Shown: piece by piece, positions 39,378 to 48,401 of the stretch
How the letters are laid out: the number at the start of each line of letters is the position of its first letter
How positions within the stretch are numbered: the first letter of the stretch is position 1
Assembly: GCF_014217805.1 (NCBI RefSeq)
Contig: NZ_CP055155.1
Span: 52,704 to 116,703 of the forward strand
Direction of reading: 5' to 3'
Source of the DNA: Adhaeribacter swui
GTDB lineage: Bacteria > Bacteroidota > Bacteroidia > Cytophagales > Hymenobacteraceae
DNA: 64,000 bases
The notes under the pieces: model-generated
Databases searched by the model: none
Told to the model about the DNA's origin: nothing
What the model saw: the letters and a program-made list of their open reading frames with translations, nothing else
Position numbers and translations under genes: made by a program

Positions 39378-41627
39378 TTAAACTTCCATCAACTTATCCG
39401 GGGTAATGGGTAAAGTACGGATGCGCTTGCCAGTGGCATTAAATACCGCATTGGCAATGGCCGGAGCCACTCCTACCAAGGCTATTTCGCCCAAGCCTTT
39501 CGAACCCATCGGGTTGGTAAAAGGATCTTTTTTATTCACGAATAACACATCTATATTCGGAATGTCGGCATTAACCGGCACGTGGTAGTCAGCTAAGTTG
39601 TTGTTGATGGGGCGTCCAAACCGATGATCCACAACCAAGTCTTCCATTAAAGCCATGCCAATGCCACCCACGGCCCCACCAATCATTTGACTGGCCGCCG
39701 TTTTCGGGCTGATAATGGTACCCGCATCAGCGCAGGAAACTACGTGGTCTATCTTGATGCGCCCCGTGGCCGGATGAACCCGCAGTTTTACAAAATGCAT
39801 GGAAAAGGAATACATGGAATACGGCTGTTCCTGCCCTTTGGACTCTTTGGTAAGCTCCAGGGTTTTTAAATTGTTTTGCCGGAACAATTCATTGTACGTT
39901 ATTTTAACGGAATCTTTTTTCTTTAAAGCTACACCATCGCTGGAGAAAATAAGGTCTTCTGGTTTAACATTAACTGCTTTTGCTTTGTGAAAAGCAGATC
40001 CTTCTTTGCTGGCTAAAGCGGCAATCTGTTGTTTCAATTCGGCGCAAACATCGTGTACCGCCGAACCTACCGTAGAAGTTACATTGGAACCACCTTGCAT
40101 GGGTCCGGGGGGCAACTTGGTACTACCCATTTGGATGGTAATTTTATCCGGTGTCAGCCCCATGGCTTCCGAGGCGACCGCTGTCATCATGGTAGCCGTG
40201 CCCGGGCCCATATCGTTAACGGAACATTGCAGTAACAACCTGCCATCTGATTGTAGATTAGCCTTAATAGTAGCTACCCAACGCATGGCTCCGAAGGAAC
40301 CCGTACCCATGCCGTAGCCAATGAGCCAATCGCCTTCTTTTAAGGTCCGGGGTTCCAGTTTACGATCTTTCCAGCCAATCTTTTCGGCACCCATCTGGTA
40401 ACATTCTTTTAAATGTTTACTCGACCAAGGCCGGTTGTGCTCCGGATCAACATCCGCGTGATTGCGCAAGCGAAACTCAATCGGATCAATCTTTAGTACA
40501 TGGGCCAGCTCGTCCATGGCTGATTCCAGCGCAAAAGCGCCCGTAGCTTCACCGGGACCCCGCATCCAGATGGGGGTACAAACATTTAAAGGAACAATCC
40601 GGTATCGCGTAGCCACATTGGGGCAGGCATACATAAACTGGGTAATGTTTACGGTAGCTTCGGTAAACTCCTCGTAAGCCGAGGTATTGGCAGTAGCTTC
40701 GTGGGTGATGCCTATTAGTTTCCCGTCGGCGGTAGCACCCATACTTATTTTCTGGATGGTTTCGGGGCGGTAACCCACGTTGGTGAACATCTGCTCCCGG
40801 TGTAAAACCAGTTTCAGGGGCTTGCCTATTTTCTGGGCACCCATAATAGCCGCTATCTCGTAAGGCCAGGTGCGCAAACCCATCCCAAAAGCACCCCCGA
40901 TGTGTTCGGCCTGCACCGTAATGTTTTCCGGTTTTAATTTAAAAGCATCCTTAATAGAATTACGAGTAGATTCTACGCCTTGGGTTTTAGTATAAACGGT
41001 TACTTTTTCCGAACCTTCCCACTGCGCAATAATGCTTCCTAACTCCATTGGATTGTGCACCTCCACAGGATGATAGTATTCCTGCTTTATTTTTACCGGC
41101 GCCTTTTTATACGCGTCTAATTCCCCGCGTTTGTAATCTTCTTTGCGGGGTCCGGAAGGTGCTTTAGCTTTACTTAAATTAGCTTCCAAATCGGTTTGGT
41201 GTGCTTCTTTATCGTATTGCGCTTTCACCAATTTGGCTGCATCCAGTACGCGTTCGTAAGTATCGGCAATTACTAAGGCAATCGGTTGGTCGTAGTAATA
41301 GATTTGGTTGTCGTAAAAAATGCGCAGTGGCTGACCGGCCGTAGGTGGCTTGGAAGGGTCTTTACCTGTTTGATACCCCGGTATTTTAGGAGCATTCAGG
41401 TGCGTTATAACCGCTAATACCCCATCGGCTCGTTCCGCGCTTTTGGTATCCATACTTTTAATACGGCCTTTGGCAATGGTGCTGCCTACCAGAAAGCCAT
41501 AAACCAGGTTCGATACCTGGTGCTCAGCCGCGTAGGTAGCAGTGCCCGTTACTTTGGCCCGGCCATCTACCCGGTTTAGAGGATTGTTTTGTTTCTTATC
41601 GAAGAAGAAATCCTTTTCTATATTCAT
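39378..41627 (-). CDS. paoC: Molybdopterin-binding subunit of periplasmic aldehyde oxidoreductase
   Basis: A 749-aa xanthine-oxidase-family large subunit, closest in layout to E. coli PaoC/YagR. It binds molybdopterin cytosine dinucleotide and oxidises aldehydes or related substrates. An N-terminal aldehyde oxidase hammerhead domain (about residues 18-130, RVDGRAKVTGTATYAAEH) precedes the Mo-binding domain, with EHIGGAFGMG, MRGPGEATGAFALESAMDEL and the C-terminal GSKGLGEIALVGVAPAIANA carrying the catalytic-type Glu. It has no signal peptide of its own, so it should be exported with the Tat-bearing small subunit. It is the last gene of the operon. Confidence 0.9.
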   Translation of the reverse strand: MNIEKDFFFDKKQNNPLNRVDGRAKVTGTATYAAEHQVSNLVYGFLVGSTIAKGRIKSMDTKSAERADGVLAVITHLNAPKIPGYQTGKDPSKPPTAGQPLRIFYDNQIYYYDQPIALVIADTYERVLDAAKLVKAQYDKEAHQTDLEANLSKAKAPSGPRKEDYKRGELDAYKKAPVKIKQEYYHPVEVHNPMELGSIIAQWEGSEKVTVYTKTQGVESTRNSIKDAFKLKPENITVQAEHIGGAFGMGLRTWPYEIAAIMGAQKIGKPLKLVLHREQMFTNVGYRPETIQKISMGATADGKLIGITHEATANTSAYEEFTEATVNITQFMYACPNVATRYRIVPLNVCTPIWMRGPGEATGAFALESAMDELAHVLKIDPIEFRLRNHADVDPEHNRPWSSKHLKECYQMGAEKIGWKDRKLEPRTLKEGDWLIGYGMGTGSFGAMRWVATIKANLQSDGRLLLQCSVNDMGPGTATMMTAVASEAMGLTPDKITIQMGSTKLPPGPMQGGSNVTSTVGSAVHDVCAELKQQIAALASKEGSAFHKAKAVNVKPEDLIFSSDGVALKKKDSVKITYNELFRQNNLKTLELTKESKGQEQPYSMYSFSMHFVKLRVHPATGRIKIDHVVSCADAGTIISPKTAASQMIGGAVGGIGMALMEDLVVDHRFGRPINNNLADYHVPVNADIPNIDVLFVNKKDPFTNPMGSKGLGEIALVGVAPAIANAVFNATGKRIRTLPITPDKLMEV

Positions 41628-41632
41628 TCTTT

Positions 41633-42616
41633 TTAGGCTTTTCCGGTGGCAGTTTTTAAAGCTTCTACCAATGTATTAGGAGCTAACTTTAATTTAAAAT
41701 TGTTATGCCCGAATCCTTGGGCACCTTTCATGGCTACCGCCGCGGCTTGCCGAAAATTAGCTTCGGAAGCCGATTTTCCTTTTAAAAAATTTTCGGCTTC
41801 CACGAGGCGCCAGGGTTTGTGGGCCACTCCCCCCATGGCTAAACGCACATCCTGAATGGTATCTCCTTGCAAGCTCACCGCAGCCGCTACGGACACCAAA
41901 GCAAAAGCATAAGAAGTACGGTCGCGGATTTTTAAATAATGGAAGTGATCTTTAAAGGCATTATCGGGTATTTCAATACCTGTTATTAATTCGCCTCTTT
42001 CCAGAGTATTATCTCTTTGGGGCGCATCGCCGGGTAAGCGGTGAAAATTTTGGAAACTTATCCGGCGTTCCCCTTTGGGCCCGGTGATAAGTACGGTAGC
42101 ATCCAGGGCTACTAAAGCAATACACATATCACTAGGATGTACGGCAATGCATTTTTCGGAAGTGCCAAATATAGCGTGCATCCGGTTAAATCCTTTTAAG
42201 GCGCCGCAACCTGTACCAGGTTCCCTTTTGTTGCAAGGCATATCGGGGTTATAAAAATAAGAACACCGGGTACGCTGCATCATATTGCCGCCTATTGTAG
42301 CCATATTCCGTATTTGCTGCGAAGCGCCAGCTTGCAATGCCAAGGAAAGCAAGGGTTGCTGCTGACGTACCAGGTCGTTTTCGGCTACGTCGCTGTTTAG
42401 CGCTAAAGCCCCGATGTGCAGCTTGCCATTATCTTTTTTAATTTCTTTTAAAGGCAGGTTGTTAATGTCGATCAGGTTTTGCGGAACAATTACGCCTTTT
42501 TTCATGAGGTCCACGAGGTTGGTTCCGCCAGCCAGCCATTGTGCGTTGCTATTTTTTACCAGGGCCTCTACGGCCGCTTTGGGAGTGGTTACCCGGGTAT
42601 ATCCAAAGTTAATCAT
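41633..42616 (-). CDS. paoB: FAD-binding subunit of the molybdenum aldehyde oxidoreductase
   Basis: A 327-aa medium subunit that passes electrons from the iron-sulfur subunit to FAD and an acceptor. WLAGGTNLVDLMKKG and ATIGGNMMQRTRC are the two FAD-binding motifs. CSYFYNPDMPCNKREPGTGC carries four cysteines in a loop that in PaoB-type proteins holds an extra [4Fe-4S] cluster. Its start overlaps the small-subunit stop by 4 bp and the large subunit begins 5 bp after its stop. Length and motifs are complete. Confidence 0.9.
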   Translation of the reverse strand: MINFGYTRVTTPKAAVEALVKNSNAQWLAGGTNLVDLMKKGVIVPQNLIDINNLPLKEIKKDNGKLHIGALALNSDVAENDLVRQQQPLLSLALQAGASQQIRNMATIGGNMMQRTRCSYFYNPDMPCNKREPGTGCGALKGFNRMHAIFGTSEKCIAVHPSDMCIALVALDATVLITGPKGERRISFQNFHRLPGDAPQRDNTLERGELITGIEIPDNAFKDHFHYLKIRDRTSYAFALVSVAAAVSLQGDTIQDVRLAMGGVAHKPWRLVEAENFLKGKSASEANFRQAAAVAMKGAQGFGHNNFKLKLAPNTLVEALKTATGKA

Positions 42617-43254
42617 ACTTTTTGCCCTCCTTTCTTAACCTCGGCTATAGCTTTTACAATGTTGGGGTAAGCGCCGCACCGGCAAATATTACCGCTCATG
42701 TATTCGCGTATTTCTTCTTCGGAATTGGCGTGCCCTTCGCGGATACAACCCACTCCCGACATAATCTGGCCGGGCGTACAGTAGCCGCACTGAAATCCAT
42801 CGTGTTTAATAAAGGCTTCCTGCATGGGATGCAGCTGGTCGCCAGTTGACAACCCTTCGATGGTGGTTACTTTTTTGCCTTCCAGGGTTACTGCCAGCGA
42901 TAAGCAGGAAAGAACCCGCTTGCCATCTACGTGCACCGTACAAGCGCCGCACTGGCCATGGTCGCAGCCTTTCTTGGTGCCGGTTTGTGCTAAGTGCTCC
43001 CGGAGCAAATCGAGCAAAGTAACTCGCGGCTCTACAGATAGTTGTTGCGCTTTGCCGTTTATCTCCAGGGCCAGTGGTACCTTCTCAAAATAAGATGCTG
43101 CTTTTTCATCCCATCTTAATTCAGCGGCTTTCAGTAGAGAAGGTGGTGTAACAGCCAGAGCGGTCAGGAGCGTAGATTGCTTTAGAAAGTTCCTGCGACC
43201 TTCTTCGGGCTGCTGCCCTTCTTGTTGATGGTTCGGTGATTTTTTTCGGGCCAT
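42613..43254 (-). CDS. paoA: Tat-exported [2Fe-2S] subunit of the molybdenum aldehyde oxidoreductase
   Basis: A 213-aa small subunit with a twin-arginine signal (RRNFLKQSTLLTALAVTP at about residues 20-37), so the complex works outside the cytoplasm. The plant-type [2Fe-2S] site is CDHGQCGACTVHVDGKRVLSC, preceded by an LLREHL helix. The second cluster site is CGYCTPGQIM with CRCGAYPNI. Both clusters are complete. It is the first gene of the A-B-C operon. A paoD-like maturation factor is not adjacent, so insertion of the cofactor relies on a gene elsewhere. Confidence 0.9.
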   Translation of the reverse strand: MARKKSPNHQQEGQQPEEGRRNFLKQSTLLTALAVTPPSLLKAAELRWDEKAASYFEKVPLALEINGKAQQLSVEPRVTLLDLLREHLAQTGTKKGCDHGQCGACTVHVDGKRVLSCLSLAVTLEGKKVTTIEGLSTGDQLHPMQEAFIKHDGFQCGYCTPGQIMSGVGCIREGHANSEEEIREYMSGNICRCGAYPNIVKAIAEVKKGGQKV

Positions 43255-43331
43255 ATTACTCCTGGTTTTGTTATTTTTATTTATACGGGTACCTATTTAT
43301 TTACCTCGTTCAAAGCCACGTTTTTTCCTGA

Positions 43332-43448
43332 CTAGGAGCGTTTACTTTTTATAGAGGACATATCAATAAAAAAACGATATTTGACATCTCCTTTCAATAA
43401 TCGTTCATAAGCTTCATTAATCTGCTGAATGTTGATTATCTCGATAGT
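43332..43448 (-). pseudogene. 3' remnant of a zinc-type alcohol dehydrogenase gene
   Basis: A 38-codon frame reads IEIINIQQINEAYERLLKGD and continues VKYRFFIDM before a stop. This is the conserved C-terminus of NAD(P)-dependent AdhC/YahK-like alcohol dehydrogenases. An in-frame stop precedes it and the rest of the gene is missing. It suggests a deletion between paoA and the DUF1593 gene. Confidence 0.75.
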
Positions 43449-43519
43449 TCACAGCTAATTAGGTTACTAAAAGTTAAATTGCTGGTAATAGATTCTAATT
43501 TTGACAAACTTGCCATTAG

Positions 43520-45148
43520 TCATTTATCCTTTATCGTAATAATTACGCGCTGATACTTAGTGAGTGCTGGAGCACCCTGGTCGGTTGCTTCCAGAACCAG
43601 GTGAATCGTTTGGCCACCCTTTGCATCTTTAGGAATAAGAACTTCAACCTGCGCCTGGTTAGGATTGGAGATATCAACTTTATCAGGATAACTACCAACC
43701 TGAAACTGCCACCAATTGATTGAGACAGCGTCCCCATCCGGGTCTGAAACAGCTCCGTTTAACCGTATTTTATCGCCGGCAGATGCTACTACCTGTAGCG
43801 GCCCTTCAATTTTTACCACCGGTTCATGATTTGCATTTGTATACTTAGGGGTTACCGACCATTTCAGCCGGGCAGCAAAATCACGCTGTGCTAAAGGAAA
43901 GAAATTTGGGTAAGCCAACTCCTTTGCACTTCGGTTTAACTGGCTGTTTAATGTGCTTAGGGTTGTTGCTAAGGCATTGGTACTGGTATCACTAAGCGAA
44001 AAATTCATCCCCTCCTTATTTCCTGTTTCCCGGCCACCCCATCCACCATAAGAACCTACTTCAAATGCCCGTAGCCCGTTGCCCAGCATATTCATAAAGG
44101 TATGGTTGTCACCTTCGCCCAACCAGGAACCTTTCTCTTGCACCGGCATCCATACCACATAGCCCATTTGCTTTAATTGTTCATTGGTGTAGCCGGCTAA
44201 ACCAAAAAAATCCAACTTGTCATCTTTTACCATCTGTTTGCCATCACCCCAAACCCGGTATAGAGCTCCTAATGGCCCCTGCTTGGATACATTTTCTTTC
44301 ATCCACGATGCAGTCAGATAAACCGCGTCCTCTCCTTTCGCTCCCAACTGCGCACCATAGCCATAGTTAGGGCCGCCTCTAAATTGTCGGTAATCAATAC
44401 CGGGCCAATTAGGTTTAATATAGAGCGCGTACGTGTCATCCTGATCGCCGGATGGGAGCAACACGACTTTATGGGAGATTTTCTTTTTGATGGCTTCCCA
44501 TTGCACGGTGTACTCATATTGCTCTTGAATGGATTTGAGTGCCCGGGCAATCGTACTCTGCCCTCCCCAGGCGGTAATAAACAGGGGGCCTGGCTTATCA
44601 TCCAGCATCAGCGATTTAATCAGGCCGGAACCCGGCGAATCTTTAGAAACATCTCCGTCGAAATCAATGTTTCCGTAGCGGATTTTTGATTTCAATACCT
44701 TCGGATCCGGAAAGTTAGGGTTATGCACTTTCAGGTTTGGGTATACTTTCGCATACGCTGCTACAGCATCATGAATGAAACGTTCGTCTTTCGACCAACG
44801 CCAGGACGCACAGGGACAGAGATTCAATCCGAAACGGGAATATTCTCTTCCGGGAACAGCCCACTTTGTTCCCTTTCCATCGCCTTTCCAGTGAAATTGA
44901 CTACTGGCATAAACAAGACCTTCTATTTGCAGGTCGCTGCTATAAAGTAGGAAACGAATGAGCGAATTGTTGTCGTCGAGTTCCGGATCAGCCGTAACAA
45001 CAATGCGTGGGCGTACTTGTTCGAAAGAAGATTGAGCGCTTGTATAGTTGGCCAACAGGCACATGATCAATAACCCATAGGCGTATAAGCCGATTTTTCC
45101 ATTTAAGACTACGGTAATGACGTTAACTATTTTAAGTAATCGAATCAT
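43520..45148 (-). CDS. Secreted DUF1593 (nucleoside hydrolase-like) protein
   Basis: A 542-aa protein. A hydrophobic export signal lies at about residues 22-39 (YAYGLLIMCLLANYTSAQ) behind a short N-terminal extension, so the true start may be slightly later. The N-terminal domain has PRIVVTADPELDDNNSLIRF, an Asp-rich motif like that of inosine-uridine nucleoside hydrolases, and LFITAWGGQSTIARAL further on; both are typical of DUF1593. The C-terminal ~100 residues form an Ig-like domain (AVSDPDGDAVSINWWQF) as in Sde182-type cellulose-associated proteins. It probably acts on a sugar or nucleoside outside the cell. Substrate is unknown. Confidence 0.88.
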   Translation of the reverse strand: MIRLLKIVNVITVVLNGKIGLYAYGLLIMCLLANYTSAQSSFEQVRPRIVVTADPELDDNNSLIRFLLYSSDLQIEGLVYASSQFHWKGDGKGTKWAVPGREYSRFGLNLCPCASWRWSKDERFIHDAVAAYAKVYPNLKVHNPNFPDPKVLKSKIRYGNIDFDGDVSKDSPGSGLIKSLMLDDKPGPLFITAWGGQSTIARALKSIQEQYEYTVQWEAIKKKISHKVVLLPSGDQDDTYALYIKPNWPGIDYRQFRGGPNYGYGAQLGAKGEDAVYLTASWMKENVSKQGPLGALYRVWGDGKQMVKDDKLDFFGLAGYTNEQLKQMGYVVWMPVQEKGSWLGEGDNHTFMNMLGNGLRAFEVGSYGGWGGRETGNKEGMNFSLSDTSTNALATTLSTLNSQLNRSAKELAYPNFFPLAQRDFAARLKWSVTPKYTNANHEPVVKIEGPLQVVASAGDKIRLNGAVSDPDGDAVSINWWQFQVGSYPDKVDISNPNQAQVEVLIPKDAKGGQTIHLVLEATDQGAPALTKYQRVIITIKDK

Positions 45149-45226
45149 ATATGGAATTTGGGTGTACTTCAGGTCCTGGTACCGAAACCGGTAATTACCG
45201 TCTGGGCAAGTATGCCTCCTGCTATC

Positions 45227-45622
45227 CTATTTTCTGTATTGCTCATCCATTACTTTTTCCAGCCAATCTACCACTTTGCCGTTTAGGTTTTCCTGAATGG
45301 CAATATGAGTCATCCCATTAGTTGCCGTAGCACCATGCCAGTGCTTTTCGTTGGGCGCAAACCAAACCACGTCACCAGGGTGTATTTCTTCTACTGGGCC
45401 ACCTTCCCGCTGTGTCCAACCGCAACCGGCTGTAACAATTAAAGTTTGGCCCAAAGGATGGGTATGCCAAGCAGTTCTCGCTCCGGGCTCGAAGGTGACA
45501 CTGGCGGCCGCACCTTGTCTTGCTTCGTTTGCCTCAAACAAAGGATCTATGCGCACGGCTCCGGTGAACCAATCTTCAGGACCCTTACCGGAGGGCCTGG
45601 AGCCTATTCTTGTTATTTCCAT
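45227..45622 (-). CDS. Cupin-fold protein (quercetin-dioxygenase-like)
   Basis: A 131-aa single cupin. Motif 1 ([19 protein letters not shown]) supplies His ligands and a Gln, and motif 2 ([16 protein letters not shown]) supplies a further His. Proteins of this form are often annotated as carboxymuconolactone-associated cupins or mandelonitrile lyases, but the true substrate is unclear. A second cupin with the same architecture but with a lipoprotein signal lies at 47886-48371. No signal peptide is seen here, so it is cytoplasmic. Confidence 0.85.
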   Translation of the reverse strand: MEITRIGSRPSGKGPEDWFTGAVRIDPLFEANEARQGAAASVTFEPGARTAWHTHPLGQTLIVTAGCGWTQREGGPVEEIHPGDVVWFAPNEKHWHGATATNGMTHIAIQENLNGKVVDWLEKVMDEQYRK

Positions 45623-45762
45623 TTTAAATTATTTTTTTATAATAAAACGCTGTTTTTCTAAAAACAGCGAGAACCAAATTAATTATTAGTTATATTTAAT
45701 TTGATAATGACCTGTAAAGGTGTCAGTTACAACTACCTGGTTGAATTTATTCCGTGATTATT

Positions 45763-46401
45763 TTAACTTTTGAAAGCAGGTTTATCACCTTCAGTACCCG
45801 GTTTTTCCAATCCAAGGCTTTCACCCACATGCAAGTTCAGATCTTCTATGATTTTAACCACTAAGTCAGCGACACTCTTCCTGGATATTTCGGTTCCAAT
45901 AACTGTTTCACCTTTTTGAGTAATTATATAATCGACTTCATCTTTATCGGTGTACCAAGTCGGACGAAGGATGGTGTAATCCAAGCTTGAAGACTCAATA
46001 AGGTTAGTCGCTTTTTTGTAACGTTCTAAGATAGGGCCGATCATCTGCTGGTTCCACTGTCCAAAAGCACCGGGAACTTCACTATAAATACCTATTGCTG
46101 CAATGAAGACTATACGCTTTATACCTGTGGCCTGCATGGCCTGCACCGTTTGTTCAGCTAGAATATCCTCCTGCCCGTTTATGTTTACATATACCAGGTC
46201 CTGTCCTTGCATTGCCTCGTGAAGCTTCTCGGTATGCAGCAGGTCACCTTCTATTAGGTTGATTTGGCTAGCTTCAAGATAATTTAAACGGGAGGTGTCA
46301 CGCATATATAAAGTGAGATGAATTGAGTCATTGCTTATCACTCTTTCTATCACATGTCGGGCAACTTGTCCACCAGCCCCCAGAATTAACACGTTGGTCA
46401 T
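45763..46401 (-). CDS. NAD(P)H-binding Rossmann protein (atypical SDR, NmrA/YwnB-like)
   Basis: A 212-aa protein with the N-terminal dinucleotide-binding motif LGAGGQVARHV (a GxxGxxx variant at about residues 7-17). An NLIEGDLLH segment follows the second strand, and LDYTILRPTWYTD near residue 145 is the SDR-like active-site loop common to NAD(P)H-binding proteins. The catalytic YxxxK is not evident, as in the NmrA-like atypical class. It may sense or reduce quinones or other electrophiles. It lies 35 bp downstream of a classical SDR on the same strand. Confidence 0.85.
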   Translation of the reverse strand: MTNVLILGAGGQVARHVIERVISNDSIHLTLYMRDTSRLNYLEASQINLIEGDLLHTEKLHEAMQGQDLVYVNINGQEDILAEQTVQAMQATGIKRIVFIAAIGIYSEVPGAFGQWNQQMIGPILERYKKATNLIESSSLDYTILRPTWYTDKDEVDYIITQKGETVIGTEISRKSVADLVVKIIEDLNLHVGESLGLEKPGTEGDKPAFKS

Positions 46402-46436
46402 TGCCGTTCTTTTTATAATAATAAGCTTGCTAATAT

Positions 46437-47186
46437 TTAAATGATACTTACCCCGCCATCAACAGAAATCGGTTGTCCGATTACATAACTTGCTGCGGGG
46501 CTAAATAGCCACAATACGGCTTCGGCTATTTCTTCTGCCTTACCAAACCTTTTGATCGGTGCCCAATCCTTAAACTCTTGTTCCGAAAGGTCTCCCACGG
46601 TGATCATGTTATCCACCATCGGCGTTTCAATGGTACCCGGGCAAACAGCATTAATACGTATACCTTTAGCGGCAAATTCGACGGCAGCAGATTTGGTTAA
46701 CCCTAACACGCCGTGCTTTGCCGCATGGTAAGCAGATCGACCGGGGCCGCCAACTAAACCGCCAATAGACGAATTATTAACTATAGCGCCATTTCCCTGT
46801 TTGGCCATTTGCTGAAGTTCGTACTTCATACAAAGCCAAACACCTTTTAAATTTATATTAATTATACGATCAAACTCTTCCTCATCCAGATTAGCGGTGT
46901 CTACTGAACGCATCATGATTCCTGCATTGTTAAACGCGGCATCCAATCTTCCGTACACTTCAACGCTGCGCTCAACCATGGCTTTGACTTCTTCCGCACT
47001 GGTAACGTCGCATTTGACAGCGATGGCGTTTCCACCTTTTGATTTTATCTTGTCTACTACAGTTTGAGCAGCATTTTCATTAACATCGACTACCACTACT
47101 TTATTACCTCTTTCAGCCGCCAGCAGGGCTGCTGCTTCACCCATGCCGCTTCCGGCACCGGTTACTAATACCACTTGTTCTTTCAT
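46437..47186 (-). CDS. Classical short-chain dehydrogenase/reductase
   Basis: A 249-aa SDR with TGAGSGMG (residues 9-16) for cofactor binding, NNAG (86-89), catalytic Ser at 139/140 and the pair Tyr153/Lys157 in YHAAK. VDVNENAA after the second strand, with Asp, suggests NAD(H) preference. The C-terminal SYVIGQPISVDGGVSI is standard. Substrate cannot be told from the sequence. It belongs to a run of minus-strand redox genes without obvious terminators between them. Confidence 0.92.
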   Translation of the reverse strand: MKEQVVLVTGAGSGMGEAAALLAAERGNKVVVVDVNENAAQTVVDKIKSKGGNAIAVKCDVTSAEEVKAMVERSVEVYGRLDAAFNNAGIMMRSVDTANLDEEEFDRIININLKGVWLCMKYELQQMAKQGNGAIVNNSSIGGLVGGPGRSAYHAAKHGVLGLTKSAAVEFAAKGIRINAVCPGTIETPMVDNMITVGDLSEQEFKDWAPIKRFGKAEEIAEAVLWLFSPAASYVIGQPISVDGGVSII

Positions 47187-47296
47187 CAGTCTTTCTACTT
47201 AAAGGTATTTTTTACATAATTCATTTTTGGTCCGGTAATATGGATCATAAAGCGGTGCTTCACATCACCTTTCTCCCACTGTCCAAAAGCCTTCCT

Positions 47297-47782
47297 TTAC
47301 TCTACTTCATAAGTAACCCTTATATTTCCCGAGCCGACAGCAGCAGCAAGTTCAGTAACGTCATCAATCCGTCCAATCTTGGTATAGGAGTAGGAAGTAG
47401 AAAATGTTTTATAAAAGAGAACTAAGGTTTTAGAGCCATACAACATTAAATCTCCATTTTGGATTGTTCCGGGATTGGATGCGTTTGTCGGCAAGCTGGC
47501 TGCTAAATCAAAAAATTTCTCGTTCCCGTTTAGCTCATTCATATTGACAGTGATAGGTAATAGAGCTTTAAATGCCGTGGCTGTGGCATTGTCATACAGC
47601 GTAGCCGTGAAGGTGCGGGTTCCGATTATGATTTTCATTTTGCTGCCGGTTGGATTTGCATTAGTATTCCCATTATTAGTTCCCACATCAGGGTTATTGG
47701 TTGTGGAGTCGTCTTTATCACAAGCGGCAAAACTTGTCAATAACGAGAATAGCGAGAAAATAATTATAAGTGAACGTTTCAT
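47297..47782 (-). CDS. Cyclophilin-like fold lipoprotein
   Basis: A 161-aa lipoprotein with Cys20 in SFAACDKDD as the lipidation site, an Asn/Gly/Thr-rich linker, and a cyclophilin-like domain from about residue 48: MKIIIGTRTFTATLYDNATA, FKALLPITVNM, GDLMLYGSKTLVLFY and KIGRID. The family is related to cyclophilins but lacks the isomerase active site, so the role is unknown. In this part of Bacteroidota genomes such genes often sit with redox and cupin genes. A decayed copy of its 3' part lies at 51128-51236. Confidence 0.85.
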   Translation of the reverse strand: MKRSLIIIFSLFSLLTSFAACDKDDSTTNNPDVGTNNGNTNANPTGSKMKIIIGTRTFTATLYDNATATAFKALLPITVNMNELNGNEKFFDLAASLPTNASNPGTIQNGDLMLYGSKTLVLFYKTFSTSYSYTKIGRIDDVTELAAAVGSGNIRVTYEVE

Positions 47783-47885
47783 GGCCTTTGTACTTTTATT
47801 GCTGTTGCATCAAAATTTTACAGTATCCAAGACTGCATATTGCTACCTTTATTTTTGTAATCATCCTAAGCTTCCATCCTGCATC

Positions 47886-48371
47886 TTATTTAGAGTTATT
47901 GTATTCTTCGTTCGAAACAGGGTGCAACCATTTTACAATTCCTTTTTCCGTATTCGGCACGATGTAAAGTTGCTGCAATCCGGTATCTGGGCTGGCGCCA
48001 TGCCAGTGCATTACATTAGGCGGACACTTCACCACATCGCCTTTTTTGATGGTTTGCCGGGGCTGCCCCTTTATCTGATGGTAACCAACTCCATCGGTAA
48101 TAATCAGGATTTGTCCGGCCGGATGAATATGCCAGTTGCTTCTGGCGCCCGGTTCAAAATAAACATTGCCAACCACCGTATTATACCTAGTATCATTAGC
48201 CACTAAGTCGGTGTTCCAGGCCTTACCCGTGAAGTTTGCCGCTGGTCCTAATTTCCCCTTAGGAAAAATGGCGTTTGTTTCACCATCGGTTGCTTTCGTG
48301 GAAACCGGCTCTTTGCAGCCCATATTAAAGAGGGCTGCAAAGGCAAAGACTGCAAAAAATGAATATTTCAT
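47886..48371 (-). CDS. Cupin-domain lipoprotein
   Basis: A 161-aa protein with a lipoprotein signal (FAALFNMGCKEP, Cys at about residue 19) followed by a cupin: GARSNWHIHPAGQILIITDG with His ligands and GDVVKCPPNVMHWHGASP with another His. It is a membrane-anchored relative of the cytoplasmic cupin at 45227-45622, sharing the same motif spacing. It lies between the cyclophilin-like lipoprotein and a secreted hydrolase, which together suggest a periplasmic detoxification set (inference). Confidence 0.87.
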   Translation of the reverse strand: MKYSFFAVFAFAALFNMGCKEPVSTKATDGETNAIFPKGKLGPAANFTGKAWNTDLVANDTRYNTVVGNVYFEPGARSNWHIHPAGQILIITDGVGYHQIKGQPRQTIKKGDVVKCPPNVMHWHGASPDTGLQQLYIVPNTEKGIVKWLHPVSNEEYNNSK

Positions 48372-48401
48372 ACTACTGCCATTTTACGTTCTACCAAATA
48401 A

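Noticed and set aside
39111..39413. A 100-codon plus-strand frame spanning the IS982 right end
   Set aside because: It crosses the terminal repeat and target duplication of the insertion sequence and overlaps the paoC 3' end, so it arose from the insertion and is unlikely to be a gene.
47475..48206. A 243-codon plus-strand frame opposite the cyclophilin-like lipoprotein and cupin genes
   Set aside because: It is antisense to two well-supported lipoprotein genes, and its translation lacks the character of a folded protein.
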